Shown here piece after piece: positions 30,266 through 38,190 of a stretch of 64,000 nt of DNA. The DNA comes from Pseudomonas sp. (GTDB lineage Bacteria > Pseudomonadota > Gammaproteobacteria > Pseudomonadales > Pseudomonadaceae), in the NCBI RefSeq assembly GCF_030698175.1, contig NZ_JAUYNT010000018.1, positions 62,001-126,000 on the forward strand, written 5' to 3'. The notes under the pieces are model-generated. The model was not told where the DNA came from. It did no database searches and was given only the letters and a program-made list of their open reading frames with translations. The position numbers were made by a program, and so were the translations under genes. Position 1 is the first letter of the stretch; the number at the start of each line of letters is the position of its first letter.

Positions 30266-30715
30266 TCAGGGGGTGTCTGCGGTAAGGACCCTGACACTGT
30301 CATCCACATCTTTACTGTCGATATAGCCGATGGCATTGGGGTTCTGCGCGACAAGTTTTTTCACTTCAGCGCTATTTGAAACAGCGCGTGGCGGCTGCCC
30401 CCTGCCGGTGAAAATAATTTTCAACCAATGTGCCTTGAGCTGTGCGGCCGACTTGCCGGTGAACTTCATGTAAAACGCATCGCGCTGAGGTGAATCTTCC
30501 ACCTGGTCGATGGGTATGGCGTGTCCTCCAGTGGGAAAACGACTCGTTTTCCCCAAAAAGATATCGGCCACCTGATTGTTGCTGAGTGTTTGCACCGGGC
30601 TGGCGGTGGGCACGACTGCCACGATGTCAGCCATAGTGGCAGCGGTGCAGATGCACAGCGCGAAGCCAATCACGGTCACTGCGGCGCGCTTCACACAAGC
30701 CATGAGCAGCCCCAT
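30266..30715 (-). CDS. Small PstS-like periplasmic phosphate/anion-binding domain protein
   Basis: A 149-residue exported protein. The start overlaps the porin stop (TGATG), so translation is probably coupled; a second ATG at 30703 is possible. The signal peptide ends near CTAATMA, and the mature protein begins DIVAVVPTASPVQTLSNNQVADIFLG. This and SPQRDAFYMKFTGKSAAQLKAHW match the PBP-like family related to PstS but only about half a PstS in length. It lacks a partner permease here. A role as a ligand-loaded partner for the adjacent sensor or porin is inference. Confidence 0.75.
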   Translation of the reverse strand: MGLLMACVKRAAVTVIGFALCICTAATMADIVAVVPTASPVQTLSNNQVADIFLGKTSRFPTGGHAIPIDQVEDSPQRDAFYMKFTGKSAAQLKAHWLKIIFTGRGQPPRAVSNSAEVKKLVAQNPNAIGYIDSKDVDDSVRVLTADTP

Positions 30716-31953
30716 CAGAATACAAAATCGACAGCGAGGCTGAGTATGTTGAACGAGCCTCCCGGTTCGAAGTCCGGCTGGGCATTGATCAATCGACCGG
30801 TTGCTCCAGTGTCCAGGCGCGTGTGGTCAAATTGCAGCTTGGCATCCATGTTTTTTGTGAAATCCCAACGCACGCCAACGGAAAGGGTTTGTTGCCCGGC
30901 GTTTGATTGCAAAATGGAGTTGAGCGCGCCATTGAGACTCGTTGCGGCCCCGGCCAGGAAGGGAGGCAGTGCGGACGCCGTCAACCCCGCGGTCGAGGAT
31001 TCACTCTCCGCCCTAGAGCGGGCAAAGGTCACATAGGGTGTGAAAGCGTCAAGCCGATACCCGCCACTGACATACCAGCCGCTGCGCGCAATTAAACCCG
31101 AACGAAAGGCGTTTCGCCCCCATTCGCTCATAAGGAACCACTCGCCCGGGTCATAACTGGCACCCACCCCAATGAACTCAATGGGTTCAAGTTTGGGATC
31201 GTAGCGGTCCGCTAGGGCGTTTCCTTCTGCACCGAAGTATCTGAAAAAATCGAAAAAGGCGTTGAGCGGTTCTACGCTAACCAGTCCTTTTTGGTAGGCG
31301 AAGTGTGTGGTGAAGGCTCCGTACTGGGTCGTGTTGGCAATCCCCCACAGCTCCCTGGCCAGGGCCTTGCCCGCGTTCCCGGGCAGCCGACTGTCACTCT
31401 GGCCGTAGTTGCCCTGCACGGTATTGCTCAGCTCACCGACGTAGAACCTGTAGCTGAGGTCCATGCCGTCGAGGTTGCTGACCGGCACCAGGCTATAAAC
31501 CTCGGTCGGGGGACGCACCCACGCAGTCGTATAACCCACTTTTCGACTATCGGAGTTCAGAAATGCCGGCAGTACGGTGCGACCAATACGCGCACTAAAA
31601 TCCGGAGTGAACTGATATTTGATATTCGCCCATTCGACATAAGGGCTGTAACTGTTGTCGTAGCGTTGTTCCGAGATGACCTGCAGCACAGCTGAGAGCT
31701 GCGGGGTGAAATTGCCGGTGACCTGGACGCCGATCAAACTGTCGACGTCTGCGCTCCAACTACGGGAGTAACCTGGGCCATTGGGCTTGAAAAAACTGGG
31801 GGAATAGTCAGCTTTACTCTCGCTGGAATGAACAATGCCCAGAGTGCCAAAGCTTCTCAGTGAAAATATCGACGTGCCCGGCTCATCGGCGCTAGCGATA
31901 GCGGTATACAACGCCATCACAGCCAAGGCCACCAGGTTAAGTTTGGGTACCAT
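30715..31953 (-). CDS. Outer-membrane porin-like beta-barrel protein
   Basis: A 412-residue protein with signal peptide MVPKLNLVALAVMALYTAIASA and a sequence of alternating aromatic beta-strands ending in the BAM-type terminal phenylalanine (LAVDFVF). The loop-rich middle and lengths resemble porin-like proteins often found with a small PstS-like protein and a GGDEF protein. The substrate is unknown. It is the first gene of a two-gene minus-strand unit. Codon use is less GC-rich than the flanking core genes. Confidence 0.75.
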   Translation of the reverse strand: MVPKLNLVALAVMALYTAIASADEPGTSIFSLRSFGTLGIVHSSESKADYSPSFFKPNGPGYSRSWSADVDSLIGVQVTGNFTPQLSAVLQVISEQRYDNSYSPYVEWANIKYQFTPDFSARIGRTVLPAFLNSDSRKVGYTTAWVRPPTEVYSLVPVSNLDGMDLSYRFYVGELSNTVQGNYGQSDSRLPGNAGKALARELWGIANTTQYGAFTTHFAYQKGLVSVEPLNAFFDFFRYFGAEGNALADRYDPKLEPIEFIGVGASYDPGEWFLMSEWGRNAFRSGLIARSGWYVSGGYRLDAFTPYVTFARSRAESESSTAGLTASALPPFLAGAATSLNGALNSILQSNAGQQTLSVGVRWDFTKNMDAKLQFDHTRLDTGATGRLINAQPDFEPGGSFNILSLAVDFVF

Positions 31954-32113
31954 TCGATTGCGACCTCATCAGGCAAACAGACGCGCCGGGCGTCTTAGCG
32001 CGCGGTCCCTAGGTTAAAACTAGCGAATTGGCAGGAAAGCCTGCGGCCACTTGTGTCTATGTTTTGTAATGCGCAAGAACAACTGGATTGCATAAAAGAA
32101 ATTGTAGACGCCC
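31954..32113. other. Upstream region of the porin gene
   Basis: It should hold the promoter for the porin/PstS-like pair on the minus strand. I see no strong hexamers. The right junction of the module with the secretion-gene remnant lies near 32110-32150. Confidence 0.4.
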
Positions 32114-32553
32114 TTACGCGCTCGGGAATAAACAAAGGGATATATGGATCTGATCCTCCAAGCCAGGCTCCACCAACTCGCCCGTCCAGCGCGCCTGCAA
32201 CTCCTCGAAGCTCAGCACTTCTGGGCGCTCACCAGTGGGTCGTGGATCAGGGCTTTGCCGTCGTCCAGGCGGGCAATAATAAAAAAGCGACCGTCATGGC
32301 TGGCGACAATCGCAGGAAGTGGGGTGTGTTCCAGGCGCTCGACCTTGCCGCGCACAAACTTGGCTTTTAGGCCAAGCTGCTTGGCCGCCAACAACAATTC
32401 AGGCTTGGCAAACTGCCGGCCGTTGTCGAGGTATTCGTGGGTGAGCTGCTCGGGCGAGGCCGCCACGTTATGAAAGCGGGCAAGCATGACCAGGCAGGCA
32501 AGGCCCGTGTCAGCCTCAGCTTGAATAGCCGATTCTGGGTGTTCGTCGTGCAT
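32114..32553 (-). pseudogene. Frameshifted N-terminal fragment of a HlyB-type type I secretion ABC transporter
   Basis: A start at 32553 (MHDEHPESAIQAEADTGLAC) with AAGGGA upstream gives 113 codons up to a TGA at 32212. The sequence is the C39-like domain of RTX exporters: DTGLACLVMLARFHNVAA (Thr replaces the peptidase cysteine), ELLLAAKQLGLKAKFVRGK, LPAIVASHDGRFFIIAR. Homology continues in another frame as ERPEVLSFEELQARWTGELV to a TAA at 32114, which fits loss of one base near 32229. The membrane and ATPase domains are absent. It is a dead gene end. Confidence 0.8.
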
Positions 32554-33091
32554 TAGAGTCCCTTCTTTTACAGCATCCATAGCCGCCGACCGATGATTCG
32601 CCAAATAGCATTAACAGGCGAACATGACAGCGAGTCAGGCAAGGGAGAACATCGACGTGCAGGCTATCCCTTGCCTAATAACTAAATCGTATCAATAACA
32701 TGTGCCGCGCAAACTAAACGCCTTGCTCCCTCGCGGTCAAGGCACCCTCTCAAAAAGGTGATGCGGCGCATGGCTTCGAGCAAGCAGGGCATTAGCTCGA
32801 TGACAAAGCCATGCACGCTTGCCTGCTCGCCTGCTCGCCTTCTCGGTCAAATCCGGGCTATTACGCGCATACGCACCCGCAGCCCATTCAATCATCCGCC
32901 GGCAACCGTCTTGCGGCGCAAGCGCTCGGCTGGCGCGCATGAGCAAGCTGGGCACGATTGAAACCCTTATCGCTTTTAGTCTTAAAGAAAATGACTTATA
33001 GGTCAGCATATTTGTTGACCGACAAGTCAATAAACTCTAAATTTGACCTACAGCAATGCTAGAAAACAATAAAAGTGTTCGGAGGTCATTT
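32554..33091. other. Intergenic region upstream of xdhA
   Basis: About 540 bases without a supported gene. Small frames on both strands have no ribosome sites or recognisable products. A short direct repeat CCTGCTCGCCTGCTCGCC is near 32823. The last 90 bases hold palindromic TTGACC/GGTCA motifs listed separately and probably the xdhA promoter. Confidence 0.5.
33001..33048 (+). promoter_or_regulatory. Candidate operator region of the xdh operon
   Basis: GGTCA at 33001 pairs with TGACC at 33016, TTGAC at 33015 pairs with GTCAA at 33026-33030, and TTGACC recurs at 33043-33048. The cluster of half-sites is 44-91 bases before the GTG start of xdhA. It does not match the TTGTAYACAA palindrome found at the other purine genes. 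The regulator is unknown. Confidence 0.4.
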
Positions 33092-34558
33092 GTGATTCAG
33101 TTTTTACTCAATCAAGAGTTACGCAGCGAGTCGAGCCTTGATTCCAATGTCACGGTGCTCGAGTACTTGCGCAACCATGCCGGCAAGCCCGGCACCAAAG
33201 AAGGTTGCGCCTCTGGCGACTGCGGCGCTTGCACCGTGGTGGTCGGCGAGCTGGAGAGCGTCAATGGTCGCGAACGCATCCGCTATCGCAGCCTGAACTC
33301 TTGCCTGACCTTCGTCTCATCCCTGCACGGCAAACAGCTGATCAGCGTCGAAGACCTCAAGCACCAAGGCCAATTGCACAGCGTGCAACAGGCGATGGTT
33401 GACTGCCACGGCTCGCAGTGCGGCTTTTGTACGCCGGGTTTTGTCATGTCGCTGTTCGCCCTGCAGAAGAATGCCGACGGTCAGGACGACGCCAGCGTGC
33501 GCCACGCCAAGACCCATGAAGCGCTGGCAGGCAATCTGTGCCGCTGTACCGGCTACCGGCCGATTCTGGATGCCGCCGAGCAGTCCTGCTGCCAAGCTCA
33601 ACCGGATCAGTTCGATGCCCGCGAAGCCGCGACCATCGCTCAGCTACAGAGCATCGCCCCGAAGGAAACCGCCGAACTCAACAGTGGCGACAAGCGCTGC
33701 CTGGTGCCACTGACCATCGCCGACCTGGCTGACCTTTACAGCTCGCACCCGGAAGCCCGGTTGCTGGCCGGCGGCACCGACCTGGCGCTGGAAGTCACCC
33801 AGTTCCACCGCGCCCTGCCGGTGATGATCTATGTCGGCAACGTCGCAGCCCTCAAGCGTATCGACAAGTTCGACGACCGCCTGGAAATCGGCGCGGCTAC
33901 CTCGCTGACCGATTGCGCGCAAGCTTTGGCCGCCGAATACCCAGATTTCGGCGAGTTGCTGCAGCGCTTCGCCTCGCTGCAAATCCGTAACCAAGGCACC
34001 TTGGGCGGCAACATTGGCAACGCCTCACCGATTGGTGATACCCCACCGCTGTTGATCGCTTTGGGCGCGCAACTGGTGCTGCGCAAAGGCGATAGCACCC
34101 GCACCCTGCCGCTGGACGAGTACTTCCTCGATTACCGCGTCACCGCGCGGCAAGAAAGCGAGTTCATCGAAAAAATCATCGTGCCGCGCGCCAGCAGCAA
34201 ACAAAGCTTTCGCGCCTACAAGGTGTCCAAGCGCCTGGACGACGATATTTCCGCCGTCTGCGCCGCCTTTAATCTGCGCATCGAAGCGGGCGTGGTCACC
34301 GATGCCCGCGTCGCCTTCGGCGGCATGGCGGCCATCCCCAAGCGTGCCAGTGCCTGCGAGCAAGCCCTGATCGGTTCATCTTGGTATCCGGCCACCATCG
34401 AGCGCGCCTGCGCGGCCTTGGCTGATGACTTTATGCCGCTGTCGGATTTCCGCGCCAGCAAGGAATATCGCCAGCTGATCGCGCAAAACCTGCTGCGCAA
34501 GTTCTTCCTCGAACTGCAAACCCCTGACCTCGCTACCCGGGTGACTGCTCATGTCTAA
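33092..34558 (+). CDS. xdhA: Xanthine dehydrogenase, Fe-S/FAD subunit
   Basis: Small subunit of bacterial XDH, which oxidises hypoxanthine and xanthine to urate with NAD+. I start at the GTG at 33092 (VIQFLLNQELRSESSLDSNV) because GGAGGT lies 6 bases before it; the ATG at 33056 has no site. That gives 488 residues. The plant-type 2Fe-2S motif GCASGDCGAC, the second cluster motif CGFCTPGFVMSL with CRCTGYRPI, and the FAD motif LLAGGTDLALEV are intact. It overlaps xdhB by eight bases. Confidence 0.94.
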   Translation: MIQFLLNQELRSESSLDSNVTVLEYLRNHAGKPGTKEGCASGDCGACTVVVGELESVNGRERIRYRSLNSCLTFVSSLHGKQLISVEDLKHQGQLHSVQQAMVDCHGSQCGFCTPGFVMSLFALQKNADGQDDASVRHAKTHEALAGNLCRCTGYRPILDAAEQSCCQAQPDQFDAREAATIAQLQSIAPKETAELNSGDKRCLVPLTIADLADLYSSHPEARLLAGGTDLALEVTQFHRALPVMIYVGNVAALKRIDKFDDRLEIGAATSLTDCAQALAAEYPDFGELLQRFASLQIRNQGTLGGNIGNASPIGDTPPLLIALGAQLVLRKGDSTRTLPLDEYFLDYRVTARQESEFIEKIIVPRASSKQSFRAYKVSKRLDDDISAVCAAFNLRIEAGVVTDARVAFGGMAAIPKRASACEQALIGSSWYPATIERACAALADDFMPLSDFRASKEYRQLIAQNLLRKFFLELQTPDLATRVTAHV

Positions 34559-36947
34559 TCATCACGTTGAAAAAACCCAGGCCGAGCTCGCCGCCCTATT
34601 TGCCCAAGGCCTGACCACCGGCGTCGGCCGTAGCGTCAAGCACGACAGCGCCGACAAACATGTGTCCGGCGAAGCCACCTATATCGACGACCGCCTGGAG
34701 TTCCCCAACCAGCTGCACGTCTATGCACGCATGAGCGACCGCGCCCACGCCCGCATCATCAGCATCGACACCGCGCCCTGCTACACCATCCCTGGCGTGA
34801 CCCTGGTGATCACCAGCAAAGATGTGCCGGGACAGTTGGACATCGGTGCCGTGGTGCCGGGTGACCCGTTGCTGGCCGATGGTCTGGTCGAATACGTCGG
34901 CCAACCAATTCTCGCGGTAGCCGCCAAAGACCTGGAAACCGCCCGCAAGGCGGCGATGGCGGCGATCATCGAGTTCGAAGACTTAGAACCCGTGCTCGAC
35001 GTCGAAGTCGCCCTGGCCAAGAAACACTTCGTGCTCGACAGCCATCAACACAAACGCGGCGACTCCGACGCGGCCTTGGCCACTGCGCCGAACCGCCTGC
35101 AAGGCAAGTTGCATATTGGCGGTCAGGAGCACTTCTACCTGGAAACCCAGGTGTCCTCGGTGATGCCCACCGAAGACGGCGGCATGCTCGTCTACTGCTC
35201 GACCCAGAACCCCACTGAAGTGCAGAAGCTGGTGGCCGAAGTGCTGGGCGTGGCCATGCACAAGATCGTCATCGACATGCGCCGCATGGGCGGTGGTTTC
35301 GGCGGCAAGGAAACCCAGGCGGCGGGTCCTGCGTGCATCTGCGCGGTGATCGCGCACCTGACCGGGCGGCCGACCAAGATGCGCCTGCCGCGCGTCGAAG
35401 ACATGCAGATGACCGGCAAGCGTCACCCGTTCTTCGTCCAGTACGACGTCGGTTTCGATGACAACGGTCGTCTGCACGGCATCCAACTGGAGCTGGCCGG
35501 CAACTGCGGCTACTCGCCGGACCTGTCTGGCTCGATCGTCGACCGCGCCATGTTCCACTCCGACAACGCCTACTACCTGGGCGATGCCACCATCAACGGC
35601 CATCGCTGCAAGACCAACACCGCCTCCAACACCGCCTACCGTGGTTTCGGCGGCCCGCAGGGGATGGTCGCCATCGAAGAGGTGATGGACGCCATCGCCC
35701 GTTCCCTGGGCAAAGACCCGCTGGACGTGCGCAAGGCCAACTACTACGGCAAGACCGAGCGCAACGTCACCCACTACTACCAGACGGTGGAAGACAACCT
35801 GCTGGAAGAAATGACCGCTGATCTCGAGGCCAGCAGCGACTACGCCAAGCGCCGCGAGGAAATCATCGCCTTCAATGCCAACAGCCCAGTGCTGAAAAAA
35901 GGCCTGGCCCTGACCCCGGTAAAATTTGGCATCAGCTTTACCGCCACCTTCCTCAACCAGGCCGGCGCGCTGATCCACATCTACACCGACGGCAGCATTC
36001 ACCTGAACCACGGCGGCACCGAGATGGGCCAGGGTCTGAACACCAAGGTCGCGCAGGTGGTGGCCGAAGTCTTCCAAGTGGATATTGAGCGGATTCAGAT
36101 CACTGCCACCAACACCGACAAGGTGCCCAACACCTCGCCGACTGCCGCCTCCAGCGGTACTGACTTGAACGGTAAAGCCGCGCAAAACGCCGCCGAAATC
36201 ATCAAGCAGCGCCTGGTGGAATTCGCCGCACGGCACTACCAGGTCACCGAGGCGGATGTCGAGTTCCGCAATGGTCAGGTACGGGTTCGCGATCAATTTC
36301 TGTCGTTCGAGGCGCTGATCGCCCAGGCCTATTTCGGCCAGGTGTCGTTGTCCAGCACCGGTTTCTATCGCACCCCGAAGATCTTCTACGACCGCAGCCA
36401 AGCGCGCGGTCGGCCGTTCTACTACTACGCCTTCGGCGCCGCCTGCGTCGAGGTGCTGGTCGACACATTGACCGGCGAATACAAGATGCTGCGCACCGAC
36501 ATCCTGCATGACGTCGGCGCCTCGCTGAACCCGGCCATCGACATCGGTCAGGTCGAGGGCGCGTTCGTCCAGGGCATGGGTTGGCTGACCATGGAAGAGC
36601 TGGTCTGGAACGCCAAGGGCAAGCTGATGACCAACGGCCCGGCCAGCTACAAGATTCCAGCGGTGGCGGATATGCCGATGGATATGCGGGTCAAATTGGT
36701 GGAGAACCGCAAGAACCCGGAAGACACGGTGTTCCACTCCAAGGCCGTCGGCGAGCCGCCGTTTATGCTCGGTATCGCCGCCTGGTGTGCACTCAAGGAT
36801 GCGGTGGCCAGCATCGCCGACTACCGCGCCCAACCGGCCATCGACGCCCCGGCCACCCCGGAGCGCGTGCTCTGGGGCGTGCAGCAGATGCTGGCGGTGA
36901 AAAACAGCGCAGTCGCGGTTACCCAAACCGAGGCAGAACCGGCTTAA
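34551..36947 (+). CDS. xdhB: Xanthine dehydrogenase, molybdopterin subunit
   Basis: Large catalytic subunit that carries the molybdenum cofactor. It has 798 residues. The cofactor-binding loop GGGFGGKETQ and the substrate-side segments RGFGGPQGM and EGAFVQGMGWLTMEEL are present. It overlaps xdhA by eight bases. A long antisense frame through this gene is a codon-bias shadow. Confidence 0.95.
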   Translation: MSNHHVEKTQAELAALFAQGLTTGVGRSVKHDSADKHVSGEATYIDDRLEFPNQLHVYARMSDRAHARIISIDTAPCYTIPGVTLVITSKDVPGQLDIGAVVPGDPLLADGLVEYVGQPILAVAAKDLETARKAAMAAIIEFEDLEPVLDVEVALAKKHFVLDSHQHKRGDSDAALATAPNRLQGKLHIGGQEHFYLETQVSSVMPTEDGGMLVYCSTQNPTEVQKLVAEVLGVAMHKIVIDMRRMGGGFGGKETQAAGPACICAVIAHLTGRPTKMRLPRVEDMQMTGKRHPFFVQYDVGFDDNGRLHGIQLELAGNCGYSPDLSGSIVDRAMFHSDNAYYLGDATINGHRCKTNTASNTAYRGFGGPQGMVAIEEVMDAIARSLGKDPLDVRKANYYGKTERNVTHYYQTVEDNLLEEMTADLEASSDYAKRREEIIAFNANSPVLKKGLALTPVKFGISFTATFLNQAGALIHIYTDGSIHLNHGGTEMGQGLNTKVAQVVAEVFQVDIERIQITATNTDKVPNTSPTAASSGTDLNGKAAQNAAEIIKQRLVEFAARHYQVTEADVEFRNGQVRVRDQFLSFEALIAQAYFGQVSLSSTGFYRTPKIFYDRSQARGRPFYYYAFGAACVEVLVDTLTGEYKMLRTDILHDVGASLNPAIDIGQVEGAFVQGMGWLTMEELVWNAKGKLMTNGPASYKIPAVADMPMDMRVKLVENRKNPEDTVFHSKAVGEPPFMLGIAAWCALKDAVASIADYRAQPAIDAPATPERVLWGVQQMLAVKNSAVAVTQTEAEPA

Positions 36948-36952
36948 ACCAA

Positions 36953-37039
36953 AACCGTAGGGTAGAAAACCGCGAAGCGTTTTCCACCGCCCTGGTGGAT
37001 GGATAAAGCGTCATCCACCCTACAGCCCACCCTACGGTT
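36953..37039. repeat. Dispersed palindromic repeat (GTAGGGTGGAAAACCGCGAAGC family)
   Basis: The unit begins CCGTAGGGTAGAAAACCGCG and closes with CAGCCCACCCTACGG. The inner GAAAACCGCGAAGCGTTTTC forms a hairpin. Related copies in this window are near 39510, 61315 and 62050. It separates xdhB from the small ORF before xdhC. Confidence 0.7.
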
Positions 37040-37065
37040 GTTACCAACACCAACGGTGCACAACA

Positions 37066-37197
37066 ATGACAAACCACACCGAGCCGAAAACCCAAGCGCC
37101 GCAGCCGACTCCGGTGCCCATACTGGACCCTTCGCCGAGCAACTGGCGCCTGCCACGTCCGGGACAACTGCCACCCACTTGGAGGCTGAGTAAATGA
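37066..37197 (+). CDS. Possible 43-residue proline-rich small protein upstream of xdhC
   Basis: ATG at 37066 opens MTNHTEPKTQAPQPTPVPIL and ends RPGQLPPTWRLSK, then TGA overlaps the xdhC start (ATGA). Nine of 43 residues are proline. The overlap and the xdh operon position suggest translational coupling, and GGAGGC inside its end serves xdhC. It lacks a strong ribosome site of its own and I know no characterised relative. It could be a real small protein or only a leader frame. Confidence 0.4.
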   Translation: MTNHTEPKTQAPQPTPVPILDPSPSNWRLPRPGQLPPTWRLSK

Positions 37198-38045
37198 ACA
37201 GCTGGATCAGCGCCCTCGCCGACTTGCAGCAACAGGGTCAAGCCTGCGTGCTGGTGACCATTATCGAGGAACTCGGCTCGACGCCGCGCAATGCCGGCTC
37301 GAAAATGCTGGTGACTGCCGAGCGAATTTTCGAAACCATCGGCGGCGGCCATCTGGAACACAAGGCGATGCAGATCGCCCGCGAGATGCTCGCTTCGCGC
37401 TGCCAGAACACCCGCCTGGAGCGCTTCAGCCTGGGCGCCAGTCTCGGCCAATGTTGCGGCGGCGCCACCGTGTTGCTGTTCGAACCCATGGGCCAACCCC
37501 AGGCGCAAATCGCCGTATTCGGCGCCGGCCATGTCGGTCGCGCCCTGGTGCCACTGCTGGCCAGCTTGCCGTGCAAGGTGCGCTGGATCGATTCGCGGGA
37601 AGCCGAATTCCCCGAGTTGATCCCGGCCGGCGTTGAACGGGTGCTGAATGATGAAGTGGTCGATGAAGTCGAGAATATGCCGGCCGGCAGTTACTTTATC
37701 GTCATGACCCATAACCATCAGCTGGATTTAGAACTGACGGCGGCGATCCTCAAGCGCAACGATTTCGCCTACTACGGCCTGATCGGCTCGCAGACCAAGC
37801 GCGTCAAGTTTGAACACCGGCTGCGCGAGCGCGGCTTTCAACCCGAGGTGGTGCAACGCATGCGCTGCCCCATGGGCTTGAGCGAGGTCAAAGGCAAGTT
37901 GCCCATGGAGATTGCCGTGTCGATTGCCGGCGAAGTCATCGCCACCTACAACGCCGCCTTCGGCCAGGAACGCAGCGGCCACACCGCCAGCCAGCGCGAA
38001 ACCGTAGCCAAACTGCTGCCCAATTCACGGCGTAGTCAGGCCTGA
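37194..38045 (+). CDS. xdhC: Xanthine dehydrogenase accessory protein XdhC
   Basis: Chaperone that binds molybdopterin cofactor, promotes its sulfuration and inserts it into XdhB. It has 283 residues. The N-terminal XdhC/CoxI domain has GSTPRNAGSKMLV and GGGHLEHKA; the C-terminal Rossmann domain has AVFGAGHVGRALVPLL. GGAGGC precedes the ATG. It belongs to the xdhABC-guaD transcript. Confidence 0.93.
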   Translation: MNSWISALADLQQQGQACVLVTIIEELGSTPRNAGSKMLVTAERIFETIGGGHLEHKAMQIAREMLASRCQNTRLERFSLGASLGQCCGGATVLLFEPMGQPQAQIAVFGAGHVGRALVPLLASLPCKVRWIDSREAEFPELIPAGVERVLNDEVVDEVENMPAGSYFIVMTHNHQLDLELTAAILKRNDFAYYGLIGSQTKRVKFEHRLRERGFQPEVVQRMRCPMGLSEVKGKLPMEIAVSIAGEVIATYNAAFGQERSGHTASQRETVAKLLPNSRRSQA

Positions 38046-38067
38046 AGAACATTCTCGACGCATACCT

Positions 38068-38133
38068 GTAGGAGGGGCTTTAGCCGCGATGCTCTTCAAA
38101 ACCGCCAAGCATCGCGACTAAAGCCCCTCCTAC
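38068..38133. repeat. REP-type inverted pair between xdhC and guaD
   Basis: GTAGGAGGGGCTTTAGCCGC (from 38068) is matched by its near-exact reverse complement ending CCCTCCTAC at 38133, with one mismatch over 25 bases and a 16-base spacer. This is the common pseudomonad REP family; another pair is at 44461-44539 and a variant at 51483-51594. It may modulate xdhC-guaD message stability. Confidence 0.75.
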
Positions 38134-38190
38134 GGACCGCATTCGACGCAGCAGCACTTAACCCTAATTCAACACCTTATCGAGATCACC

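Noticed and set aside
32212..32604. Intact 130-residue peptidase-like gene
   Set aside because: Homology to HlyB-type transporters continues in another frame after the stop, so it is a frameshifted fragment and not a complete small protein.
34983..36926. 647-codon open frame on the minus strand opposite xdhB
   Set aside because: It is antisense to a complete molybdopterin subunit with intact motifs. High-GC codon bias leaves stop-free shadows, and the translation (repeated His/Val/Gly-rich runs) matches no known family.
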